From positions 310,001 through 374,000 of the forward strand of contig UYJD01000009.1 in assembly GCA_900618795.1 (NCBI GenBank): 64,000 nucleotides of DNA. Reading direction: 5' to 3'. A program made the position numbers and the translations under genes. A model generated the notes under the pieces. That model was not told where the DNA came from, ran no database searches, and saw nothing but the letters and a program-made list of their open reading frames with translations. This stretch comes from Cyanodermella asteris (taxonomy: Eukaryota > Ascomycota > Lecanoromycetes > Ostropales > Stictidaceae). Positions 55,240 through 64,000 of the stretch are shown here, in pieces. The first letter of the stretch is position 1. The number at the start of each line of letters is the position of its first letter.

Positions 55240-56136
55240 TCATTCCTGGACCTCGTGGACGCTGCCTTTCTTCTCTCTCCGACCTTCTGAGCTGCCACTG
55301 ACGCTTCGTCCTTCACGTTTGCGGGTCGGACTTCGTCTGGCGCTGAAGCTCCGCCTTGCCGCAGCAGTCATGTCGGCAATGCTCAACCTCTTGTGCTTCT
55401 TTGCGATTCTCTCCTCCTCCTCTCTTTCTCTATCAGACGTCAGGCCCAGCCATGACTTGATTTCGTCCATCTCGATGTGATCCCTGGTTGTTGTCATGCG
55501 ATGGCATCTTGTCACGGCCCCGTTCTCGAACAAGAACTCGCCTCCGACCTGCCAGAAGTCGCCTCCCTTTAAGGTGTTTCGTCCTGCGGTCACGGCCTGC
55601 ATGAAACTGCTGAATGCCACACCCATGAAGGACTTGCGAATGTATTCTGGCTTGTTTCCTGGCTCCATTGTCCTGGCCATGCCGAGTTTTGTGTACAGCT
55701 GCCGTGTCGGATCTGCGTACAGCGGAAACCTGCAATTTGTCTGCTCTTTGTAGAAGGGAATGAGCTCTGGCTGCCCGCAGCCAATGAGTATCAGTCCCGT
55801 GGGCTTCGACAGTCCCAGGAGCTCCTCCGGCTTGATTGAATCGGACAGTGTTCGAAGAAATTCCTGGCACTGTCCACAGAAGAAATGCCGTATGAAGATG
55901 ACGAGTACTCTGCTCTTGCCCTCATACAGGCTTTTGAATGGTCTCGATCCGTGCTCCGAGTCCAGGACAGGGAGGTCGGCGACGACGCTCATCTGCTTGC
56001 GGCTAGGGAGTTTCTGGGACGTCTTGTGCAGGTCTTCCGATGATCTGCCCATCTGCATCTGTGTGGGCCCATTCGACGGAGCCTCAAAAGCGCAGCTCAT
56101 GCCCAAGTGGCCGGGCGGGCTGAGCACTTCGGTCAT
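55240..56136 (-). CDS. PRXL2/AhpC-TSA-like thioredoxin-fold protein
   Basis: Single frame of 298 aa. The domain at about 50-225 is the peroxiredoxin-like 2 (AhpC/TSA_2) fold: LPVLDSEHGSRPFKSL, VLVIFIRHFFCGQCQEFLRTL with a CxxC redox pair at 87-90, LILIGCGQPELIPFYKEQTNCRFPLYADP, LYTKLGM and GGDFWQVGGEFLFENG. Fungal members are widespread and mostly uncharacterised; thiol redox activity is likely from the CxxC but unproven. The remaining tail (about 235-298) is highly charged: DREREEEERIAKKHKR, then RRSFSARRSPTRKREGRS, an RS/basic stretch with probable phosphorylation sites. No signal peptide, so cytosolic or nuclear. Upstream there is no sign of another exon. Confidence 0.85.
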   Translation of the reverse strand: MTEVLSPPGHLGMSCAFEAPSNGPTQMQMGRSSEDLHKTSQKLPSRKQMSVVADLPVLDSEHGSRPFKSLYEGKSRVLVIFIRHFFCGQCQEFLRTLSDSIKPEELLGLSKPTGLILIGCGQPELIPFYKEQTNCRFPLYADPTRQLYTKLGMARTMEPGNKPEYIRKSFMGVAFSSFMQAVTAGRNTLKGGDFWQVGGEFLFENGAVTRCHRMTTTRDHIEMDEIKSWLGLTSDREREEEERIAKKHKRLSIADMTAAARRSFSARRSPTRKREGRSVSGSSEGRREKKGSVHEVQE

Positions 56137-57733
56137 CGTAAGTGGGATGGCAATTGCAAACGAAGCCTATATCTCCAGGGATCAGGGATAAGAGATCGTC
56201 AGGAACAGACGATGCGAGCAAACGCTGTAAATCAAAGGGCCACGCTAATGACGGTTAAAAAGGCGAAAGGGACAGTACATGCAGAGATGAGAAGGCCTAG
56301 CAGCGGCTCACGCGCTATATAGGCGGGCCAGCGAGCCGACGAGTCAAGGGCCCTGACGCATCAGCGCTACAGACTTTGTGGACCAGCAAATCTCAGTCGT
56401 TTCTTTCCCTTCCTCTGCTCTTTCAACCGGGCCCGCGTCATGCGATACCCAGGCTCGCTCGCCGAAACAAGTTGAACAACCAGGCGATCAGAGCTTGTAA
56501 CGCTCGAATAGGCTAAACCGCTGTCCAAGCTCACCCGACCAAGTAACTCCGGCCGGCCGCTTCGGGCTAGATGGTACAGACCCTTTCACCGGATTCGCTG
56601 TATGGCGGCGGTGTGCATCCCAGAATGGCTTAACGCTCGCTGTCGCATTGCCACAAGAGCGGTAGCGATCAGCGGAGGTGGCATGAAAGGGGTTAGCCCT
56701 TTCAGCTCGGCGGTCAAACGGGAAAGAGAGCTTATTCGAAATCGTTGGCCTGCTTTTTGTGCCGCTGCACAACAGTGATAATGTGAAACTAGCTGGGTTC
56801 GCTATCGCCCATGTTCCAGCTCGAAACGTGCACTGTTGGATAGCAGTCTCACCGTAGACTTGTCGTCGCGATGATGAGGTGATTTGCAACGCATGAACAT
56901 TGGCGCTTTTCAGCTGGTCTTCGGCATATGCACGCTTCCCTGTCGGGCGACCGACCGCCGTGACAGAAAATGTTTCGGCAAAAGGCCACGGCCCGGTCAG
57001 ACCGTCAGAGGCTATCAAACACGGAAGTTTCGAAAACAGCAGGGCGCGTCCTGTGGTGCGGGGGACCAAACGTGTTCAGTAGTAGTGACAAACGCTCACA
57101 GAACCACAACCAGATTTCCTTTTCCGCTTTGAGCCTGTGACAAAGATGTTCGGCTGCCGAAAGCAAGACATTGTCACGCCTAGAGTGGAAGCGGTGGTAC
57201 CCCCGCCGACACATGACTGGCTCAATCTCCTACCGAATCCGATCGTCAAAAAGGTCCTGGCTGAAGGCCACGACGCTCCCGACCACTGAAATTCACTGGC
57301 TCACAACTCCTTTTAGGTTCGAGCGGTCCGCAACAGTTTCCTTCTGGAAGACCGATGGAATTGTGACCCACAAGCTTCTGATGCCGGCAAGGTTGAAAAC
57401 GCGGTCACGGCTGGCTTCTTGACATGTTGGCACTACGTCCTGGGAAAACGTTTCCGCCTGGCAACTCGCTGTAATGCGACTTTTGTTGAGAGTCGAGGTT
57501 TCCCTTGTTCCTCAGACGAAAAAAGTTTCTGCTCACAAGACGAAGTTGGCTTGACTCCAGTTACTCTTTGGAGCGATCAAACGGGTTCCCGCACATCTGC
57601 CCAAGATGAGCCTCAACATCTGATTGACTTGCCAACATCGCGACAACGGACGTCTGATTGTTCAGAGTGCTGCCAGTCCCCTCGAGTCGTTGCAGGCCAA
57701 CGTACGTCCTCTGTTCTTTTTAGGGGGCGGTGT
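56137..57733. other. Intergenic region
   Basis: 1.6 kb without a supported gene. ORFs on both strands (for example plus 57419-57832) show no protein-like patterns. Confidence 0.5.
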
Positions 57734-58438
57734 CTACCTCGGGGTAATCCTCGCACCCACCGACCCACCACGTTTCACTCCGAGGAGATGGCCCTGCCTA
57801 TCTGTCTGCCTTGTCACGCCACCGACACGTAGTGACCTACAATGCTGCTGACCGAATCTGACATTCTGACCTGACCTGACCTGATCCGAACTCGAAGCAC
57901 TGACGGCACACCGGTAGATCTCTACCGAGTTCAAGAGCCGGTCTCGAAAACGTTCAGCTTTGATACTATGGGCAGCTTCCTGACAGCTCACAGCCCGATT
58001 ATGTACTTACTCTGAAACCTGCAATCTGGTTGTAGCTCGCCTCTGCATAGTCTCTGACTTCTGCGAAGCCCTCGGTATCAGAACAGTCAGCCTCGCACAG
58101 ATAGCTCCTGGTCATCGGTTCCTTGCGCACGACCTTGTGCTGGCGGCCTGGCTCGTGAGGCAACTGGCAGTCACGTTTTACAGAGCCACGGACGGCCGGC
58201 CACATCACACGGACGGATCTTGGGCGAGGTCGACTGCCGGATGGAGCTGTACCCGGATTGCTGTTCCCTTCGTACCGGTGCTTCTGGGACTGATTGATGT
58301 TCAAGTTTTTGCTGTACCGTTTCGGAGGCCATTCGTTCTGTACAGATTCAGGTCGAGATCGTCACCGTGGGAGCGGCTGTGGACGTCGTCCGCGATCCCT
58401 AAACTATCGACCACGTATTGACCATCTGCAAATCCAAA
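57734..58438 (-). CDS. Possible spliced gene, unrecognised (zinc-finger-like Cys/His spacing)
   Basis: Three minus-strand blocks look coding. Block A, about 58438-58330, is open with GQYVVDSLGIADDVHSRSHG. Block B, ending at 58008, reads CQLPHEPGRQHKVVRKEP then MTRSYLCEADCSDTEGFAEV and AEASYNQIAGFR, and ends at a strong donor GTAAGTA. Block C starts after TGTCAG at 57986 and continues in phase: EAAHSIKAERFRDRLLNSVE, open to a stop at 57734. The B-C splice is phase-consistent (21-nt GT..AG gap, too short for a normal intron, so a slightly different acceptor may be used). Cys/His spacing in B resembles a degenerate C2H2 finger, but I cannot name a family. The A-B connection is unresolved, so the gene may be decayed. 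Confidence 0.35.
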
Positions 58439-58555
58439 CTGTCATCAACTTTGGTATACTCAGAGAATGATTCACGGAAAAGCTGCGATTTACGCTTACA
58501 TACAAGCACACTGGAGGCGTCATGACGTTTTGCGACTCATGTCTGGGTTGACATC

Positions 58556-59686
58556 TCATTGCTCAGTTCTATCTTCAGTAAGAGCTGCTGTCAAATCCGT
58601 CTCTATCGCATCTTTGACCGACCTCGTCTCATATCCTCTCCTTGCGTTCCAGCTATCTTTCTTATCCCACGCAATGCCCTTTTCAGACGCAAAAACAGGT
58701 CTATACTTTTTCAGTCCGTTCTCCGGATCTTTCTTCAATTCACTCAGAAGATGCTCTTTTGTCCACAGTTCCCTCTCAAACTCAAATCCAGGACCCATCT
58801 TCCTTCCCAGCTCCTCTACCAGCGTCGCTATATCCCCGTAGCTAAGAGTGTCACCCGCCACAAAGACAACCTCGTCTCTAATCTGTGGTTGCTCCGCCAG
58901 AATAGCTGCCGTGAGTAGAGCAATGTCCTTGGCGTCCGTGACGGAAATCCTCGTGTTCCAGCTACCCAACGCCCTGACCCTCCTCTCCCTCCGATCCACA
59001 ATCCCAAAGTCCTGATTTTCGATCAGATAACTCATAAACACTCCCACGGACACGATGACCCACGAGGTCCGCGCCTGAGCCCTCAACAACCTTCTGACCT
59101 CACACTGCTCGTCAAACAGATCCTGCGACGAGCCCAGCCCGAGAACATCATAGTCAACACCATACTGCCAGGGCACATAGCGACTCGTCCCCGCCCGTAG
59201 AACCGCTCTCGCCAGTTTCGCCTGCAATCCAACTCCACCATGCTCGTACCCCGACGCGCCCACGACGGTGTGGAACTTGCCAAAGACACCCGCGAGGACT
59301 TCCTCGCTATCCTCTACGTAGTCACCCGCGACCAGCTCGATTCCCAAATTCTGCAGCGTCATGGTCTCGACGGCGCGTCGGCTTGGGGTCCCTTGCATGG
59401 AGTTTATGGTGCCGGTGTCGAAGGCAGCCAGCGCGGCAAAGTACCGGCGGGTTGTTGCAATGCGGGATGGTCTGAGTAGGACGCTAATCTGGGTGTAGGA
59501 GGGATGTGCGGCGAGGGCGTGTAGGACGGCGAGACCGAGTTCGCCGGCGCCGATGACAAGGATTGGTGGGTACTGGGATCGAGCTGGATCTGGAGGAGGT
59601 GGTTCCCGGGGCATTGTCGAGTAGCGGATGAGCTCCGTTGGTGTAAGGCGGTAGAGAGGCGGTGGGGCCTGATTTGGAGATGGCAT
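58556..59686 (-). CDS. NmrA-like / isoflavone-reductase-like NAD(P)-binding protein
   Basis: Atypical short-chain dehydrogenase family, 376 aa, one exon. The Rossmann motif is PPILVIGAGELGLAVLHALAAHPSY (about 40-65), a GxGxxG pattern, followed by the NADP-contacting basic turn ISVLLRPSRIATTRR. Further family segments are LGIELVAGDYVEDSEEVLAGVFGKFHTVVGASGY, RYVPWQYGVDYD and a C-terminal NmrA-type substrate lid (AGDTLSYGDIATLVEELGRKMG…). Members include NmrA regulators that sense NADP without catalysis and true reductases; the YxxxK of classical SDRs is not evident, so a redox role is uncertain. The first 24 residues are Pro-rich, and a second Met (MPREPPPP) may be the real start. Confidence 0.82.
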   Translation of the reverse strand: MPSPNQAPPPLYRLTPTELIRYSTMPREPPPPDPARSQYPPILVIGAGELGLAVLHALAAHPSYTQISVLLRPSRIATTRRYFAALAAFDTGTINSMQGTPSRRAVETMTLQNLGIELVAGDYVEDSEEVLAGVFGKFHTVVGASGYEHGGVGLQAKLARAVLRAGTSRYVPWQYGVDYDVLGLGSSQDLFDEQCEVRRLLRAQARTSWVIVSVGVFMSYLIENQDFGIVDRRERRVRALGSWNTRISVTDAKDIALLTAAILAEQPQIRDEVVFVAGDTLSYGDIATLVEELGRKMGPGFEFERELWTKEHLLSELKKDPENGLKKYRPVFASEKGIAWDKKDSWNARRGYETRSVKDAIETDLTAALTEDRTEQ

Positions 59687-61080
59687 TGTGGATGGGGATT
59701 TATTGCTGTGATGAATGAAAAAGGTTGCACGTACAACAAATACGCCGAAAGGGTCAGAGAGAATTATTGCGAATGAGCATTGACCGACGAAAGTCTGCGA
59801 AACCAGAGTTCATGTCGTACAGGCGATACATATGTTGTGATGCAGTGATCTTTCAAAGGGATGTGATAGAGGGGTAGGATCCGCACTGCGCCATGAACGA
59901 GCTTTGAGCGGGTAGAGCTAATGCGGCAGCTCGATAGAGACAGTCCGCTTTGTTTATCACGTAGCGTTCGTGAAGGCGCCAGAGCCCATTTGTAAGCTTT
60001 GCTATAGGATTGTTTGCCCAGCCCTACCATCTTGATATTCCGTCAATTCATGTTTGGGAACTGCTCGGAGTTCCGATCATACACAGGCAAACGAACTTGC
60101 TCGCCTGGCGGTCAACTAGCGCTTCACCCGTTCGAGTCGAAAATAACGGGATGCCAGCGTTTTGTATATGGTTGTCATACATGTGCAGCCAACAAAGTCA
60201 AGTCCCCTCCACCCACCAGGAGCATATTTCAGCATTCCTGACTCAAGAAGACACTCCGGCTTAATCGTGACGGGCTTTGTTCTTCGCTGAGAAAACCAGA
60301 ACATTGTTCTGCGAGCGTATACCGAAAGCAAAGGGCAAATGCGATCAGTTACAGCGACCTTAGAGGCCACTGTTGCTCGAGCGATTGAGTTGCAGCTGAC
60401 GAAAGAAGACTTGGTTGGCCTTGATGCTTGAGATGGCAAGCCACGTGCGATCAAGACTGATTGCTCCTCCACAGCACGTATATACCTGGAGCCTTAGGTC
60501 GCAGAACCGAGTTGAATTTGCTGGGATATATTTCTAGAGCCACGTTGCACGTCCGTCTTCTGTTGCTGATCGTCAGAATCATACACTGTAGAAACAGCAC
60601 AGACAAAACGCGATCGATTGCTAGCCTGGCGCTTGCACTGAGCACGAAGGCAAGAAGAAAACTGTCTCCGTCCGCAAGGAAACGCAGAACAAAATTGATC
60701 TGTTGCGGCTGAAAGACAAAATCCGCAGCCGGCTGCAGTGGCCCGAGCGCGGGCGCCCCCCTGTTATCGCCGGGCCCGATAGGAGCCAATCTCCCTCGCC
60801 CTCTGTCTGCAAATCATTCCAAGGGGACCACTTGTCTTTCATTTCCGTGGACTGTCCTCTCTTTCCAGGCTGCTGCTGGCTACCAGAATATCCATACGCT
60901 TCGTTTGCAGGGTCGCGAGATCTGTCCTCTCTTTCCACGTTCATGCCACCTTTGCCCATCGCTCGAAGCAAGACCGCGCACAAGACAATCTCTAGATTCC
61001 ACTGTCGCGTGCCTTTGGGGATTAGAAAGACGCGCAAGCTGTACATATAAATTCAGCTTAAAGCGCGTGGATTTGGCAAG
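59687..61080. other. Divergent intergenic region, NmrA-like / GOT1
   Basis: About 1.4 kb. No supported gene. A CT-rich tract around 60860-60960 precedes GOT1. Confidence 0.5.
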
Positions 61081-61089
61081 ATGTCGGGC

Positions 61090-61616
61090 ATGTGGTTGAC
61101 CGATATGCAAAGTGAGCTTCAAACCCACGTGCGAACTAATTGACTGCTCAATGCTAACAAGCTACAGAAATCGGTGTTGTGTTCTGCGGATCAGGTCAGT
61201 ATATACACACCACTGCAAACACCTAGTCAACCCCCATACTCATTCCAATCGTAGGCGGCTTCTTCCTCGGCCTCGGCGTCCTCTTCTTCTTCGACCGCGC
61301 CTTTCTCGCCTTTGGCAACATCCTCTTCATCCTCGGGCTGCCACTGATAATCGGCCCACAAAAGACGCTCCTCTTCTTCGCGCGCCGGCAGAAGATCAAA
61401 GGCACAATAGCTTTCGTCGTCGGCATATCGTTGATTCTCTTGCGCTGGGCGTTCGTCGGCTTCGTAATTGAGGCGTATGGCATCGCGGTACTTTTTGGCG
61501 ACTTCCTGATCACGATTGCGGGCTACGTGCAAGGGATACCGATCGTGGGTCCAATTGTGCAAAAGTTGGTCGGACTGATCGGAGCGAGGAGGGGAAACAG
61601 CGAGTTGCCTGTCTGA
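61090..61616 (+). CDS. GOT1: Golgi transport protein Got1
   Basis: Small tetraspan protein of ER-Golgi vesicles, involved in COPII-dependent transport. Exons 61090-61111, 61168-61194 (27 nt) and 61255-61616 give 136 aa: MWLTDMQ-KIGVVFCGSG-GFFLGLGVLFFFDRAFLAFGN. Both introns are GT..AG (56 and 60 nt). Four hydrophobic helices are visible (FFLGLGVLFFF, ILFILGLPLIIG, GTIAFVVGISLILLRW, VLFGDFLITIAGYVQGIPIVG), separated by the conserved QKTLLFFARRQKIKG loop. Yeast and Aspergillus proteins also start MWL, which favours 61090 over the in-frame ATG at 61081 (three residues longer). The last exon alone lacks a start, so this gene is easily missed. Confidence 0.95.
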
Positions 61617-62363
61617 AAAGGTTTCATGTTGGCCTGCAATCACCGGAATGAGCCTCGATAGTGCCGCCAATTTTGAATTGGCGACCTGCAACGACGTGTG
61701 CTGGCCGTCTTCGAGGATAGGGCAGCTCTCAGGGCGCACAATACTGGGATGGGTGTCTGGCTACTTTCTTGGCTGCTGAGATGATCCATATACCTGGTCT
61801 GTCATGGGAGTGGTCGCGTTTGGGGCCGTAAACGGTCGCCCAAATGGGCCACAAGCAAGACTCGCCAACCCTCGCCGAAGTACGCCGAAGCAACTGGACT
61901 GACAACAACAAGGCCAAACAGCCCTTGCTCGAGACGCAGGATTCCGTCACAACCACACACCAGAGTTGGAATTGTTGAGCCACACGCTAAGCTGGTCGAG
62001 CACATGGCCGCCGCGGGAGCTGAATCAAAGACGCGAAATCTTTTATAATTGCAGGGACACAAACAAAGAAGAGGTCCTGGTCGAGGCGATCGTCAGGAGA
62101 GTGCACCAAATCTATCGCCGACAGTATGCATGGTTCGCAAGACAATGGCAAGCAGATTTGACGGTCCAGAGCCAACAGCAACCCCAGGGCAGCTTGAAGG
62201 AGTAGATATCTTTCAAAGGTATGCATGCATATTCATCCCGAGTTGTGTGCTTGTGCTTTCTTTCTGTAATCGACTACCTTCTCAACGGCGGTTCGAGCCG
62301 TGACCCAATGCAAGAGCTACTAAAACAAAACATATTTGATCCAAGATCCCGCTCTTTTCACTT
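61617..62363. other. Convergent intergenic region, GOT1 / profilin
   Basis: No supported gene between the two 3' ends. Confidence 0.5.
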
Positions 62364-63148
62364 TCAGTAACCCTGCTTCACTAAGTAATCGGCCAGGTTC
62401 TCGACGACGACCGAGGCCTGGTTGGTCTGGACAGTGGGCGGGTAGTGGGCGATCAGGATCGCTTGCTTGGACTTGACGATGATGACTCCTTCCTTGCCCT
62501 ACGCCAACGCCGCGAGGTCAGTTGCAATGCTTCTCTTGTGAGCCGCCCTGCCGTGGCCGAGCATGGCTCCAAAGAAGTCTAGAGTGTTACGCACCTTGTT
62601 GGCATAGATGCTCCGGTCGTCAGCTCTGAAGACAACGTACTTCACACCAGCAATGTGGACGCCATTGGCCTGGATGGCCTCGGCGTTGCTGTAAGCCTTT
62701 GCGACTTCCGAGACCTCTTCGTCCTTGACCTAGAGAGACTGCTGTCAGTTCCCGACATCGATGTAGTATTACGCCAATTATGCCGGGTATCGGGGTATCG
62801 ATGTTAAGCCTGCAGTTGAAGGCCACGGCTCGAGCGGCATGGCAGACATGCTGGCATTTTGGCGCGAGGCCGGTGATGTCGACCAGAGGGCACGAGAGAC
62901 GTACCTTGAAGCCCTCCGAAGTAGCCCACTGGCCACCAGCAATGCCGAAAATGGCAGCCTTGTCAATGTTCTGAGTGCCGCAGAGGCTGTGCAGGCGCGT
63001 ACTGTCTCAGCATGGTTTCTTTGCACGTCGCCGGGCAAGGGGGCTCACCTAGAATCAACGTATGCTGGACGCAGACGAGGTTAGCCAAGCGTCCGGAGAC
63101 AAAACGTGGGAATTATTTCTGGTTGGAAGTCATACCTTGCCACGACAT
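62364..63148 (-). CDS. PFY1: Profilin
   Basis: Actin-monomer and poly-proline binding protein that feeds formin-driven actin assembly. Five exons on the minus strand: 63148-63136 (13 nt), 63064-63049 (16 nt), 62986-62905, 62729-62595 and 62498-62364, giving 126 aa. The reading is [50 protein letters not shown]…[35 protein letters not shown]…[12 protein letters not shown], matching profilin end to end: N-terminal Trp/Tyr and C-terminal Tyr for poly-proline binding, and [18 protein letters not shown] for the actin face. Introns are 71, 62, 175 and 96 nt. No single ORF longer than 60 codons covers it, so ORF-based annotation misses it. Convergent with GOT1. Confidence 0.95.
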
Positions 63149-64000
63149 GGCGACGGTGGTATTTAGGGTCGGATGGCGGGCAACTTTCCGAGCAGTCGGG
63201 TAGGGCGAGACGCGATCAGAAACACAGGGGCCGGGAGGGCCGCGTGGGAGTACGATCGGTGAGCTGTCGAGCCAGGAAAGAAATAGAGGTGCAGCTGTGG
63301 TAAAGCTGCGAGTCAAGCTAAACTGTGTGGGCGTAGAGGTGAGGCGTTTGGAGATGGATGGATGGATGGATGGATACGTGGATGATGTTGGATGCTGGAC
63401 AAGGCCGGCAAAGTCGATGGTGATGCCGACGTGGGGCTGCCAGTGCCGCCAAACGAGTGAAAACAATTCAGCCATGGCGGGGCACATGGCAGGCACTGAG
63501 GCAAGCGCAACTGCGCCAAAGTACCTGCCCAGGTACCCCGGCACTCACTGGGCCGACGTCTGTTCTATCCTGTCCTCTAGGCAGCTTTCACACAGCTTTT
63601 TTCACCTTCTCTCGCCCTCCCTTCTCCTGCTCAGCGCCTCGCGATGCTGTGGCCTGCACCTCAATTAACACCGTCATCTTACTTTTGCTCTGTCCAGTTT
63701 CTGCCTGACCTGACGCTGCCGAGGCTGACTGATCTTTCTACAGCAACTCTTTCGTCCGCTTCCACTGACCACAACTTCATCGCCATCCGTTTCCAAGACC
63801 TCATTCATGGTCTCGACATGTTCGAATTGGTTCTCACAGACGCAAGAGCTCCAGCCTTCGTGTTGGCCACGAACAAGGATCATGATGCTGTCGTCCCGCC
63901 GCATGCGAGTGTCGTTCACGACCTCTACCACAACCACGCCGTGATGCATGTCCCACGCGTGGTACCTTGCAGCTCTCGAACCTGCATCTGATCTGCCTGC
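63149..64000. other. Profilin promoter and right edge
   Basis: Contains a GATG microsatellite at 63353-63375. A plus-strand frame to 63991 is open but shows no family features; whether a gene starts here cannot be told from this window. Confidence 0.5.
63353..63375. repeat. (GATG)n microsatellite
   Basis: About five tandem GATG units in the profilin upstream region, followed by looser GGATG repeats to about 63395. Confidence 0.9.

Noticed and set aside
63644-63991. Plus-strand ORF at the right edge
   Set aside because: No family features, atypical composition; may be 5' UTR of a gene beyond the window, but this cannot be supported.

Overview
The window is nuclear DNA of a filamentous ascomycete fungus. 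The evidence is the gene content: UncA/Kin3-type kinesin-3, Pcl-type cyclin, HSPA12-like Hsp70, fungal NmrA-like protein and Got1. Introns are short (about 42-190 nt) with GT..AG ends and CTAAC/CTGAC-like branch sites, and most genes have few or no introns. A Dothideomycete of the Mycosphaerellales type would fit, but that is a guess from general look. Two runs of N (1-204 and 28987-29171) mark a draft assembly. I saw no tRNA, rRNA, CRISPR, intact transposon or provirus.

Layout. 0-9.9 kb: glutamate decarboxylase with a hidden 21-nt first coding exon, a decayed UPF1-like helicase followed by disordered repeat-bearing ORFs, and a Pcl1/PclA-like cyclin. 9.9-16.5 kb: a gene desert upstream of the cyclin. 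16.5-31 kb: an alpha/beta hydrolase, a polyamine-oxidase-like flavoenzyme, a 1609-aa kinesin-3, RPS16, an AAA ATPase, a second alpha/beta hydrolase and a small F-box-like ORF. 31-41 kb: VPS23 (ESCRT-I), a UBR7/Mlo2-like E3 head-to-head with MCM2, and an EamA-type transporter. 41-52 kb: an unknown basic nuclear-looking protein, an HSPA12-like ATPase, NDUFB7, phosphomannose isomerase and SGF29. 52-64 kb: a relic resembling the C-terminal part of a HET-domain protein, a fungal membrane protein, a PRXL2-like thioredoxin-fold protein, an unassigned spliced coding patch, an NmrA-like protein, GOT1 and profilin.

This is mostly conserved housekeeping sequence, with no operon or biosynthetic cluster. 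Related functions are scattered: replication (MCM2), cell cycle (cyclin), transport and trafficking (kinesin-3, VPS23, GOT1), actin (profilin), chromatin (SGF29), respiration (NDUFB7), wall-sugar supply (PMI) and translation (RPS16). Splice models were worked out by eye and give continuous frames. Several exons are tiny (13, 16, 21 and 23 nt), and profilin, NDUFB7, GOT1 and RPS16 are assembled from them or from similarly short pieces. The points most worth a second look are the UBR7/MCM2 shared promoter with four ACGCG cores, the spliced coding patch at 57.7-58.4 kb, the decaying helicase locus, and the coding-like remnants in otherwise empty stretches.
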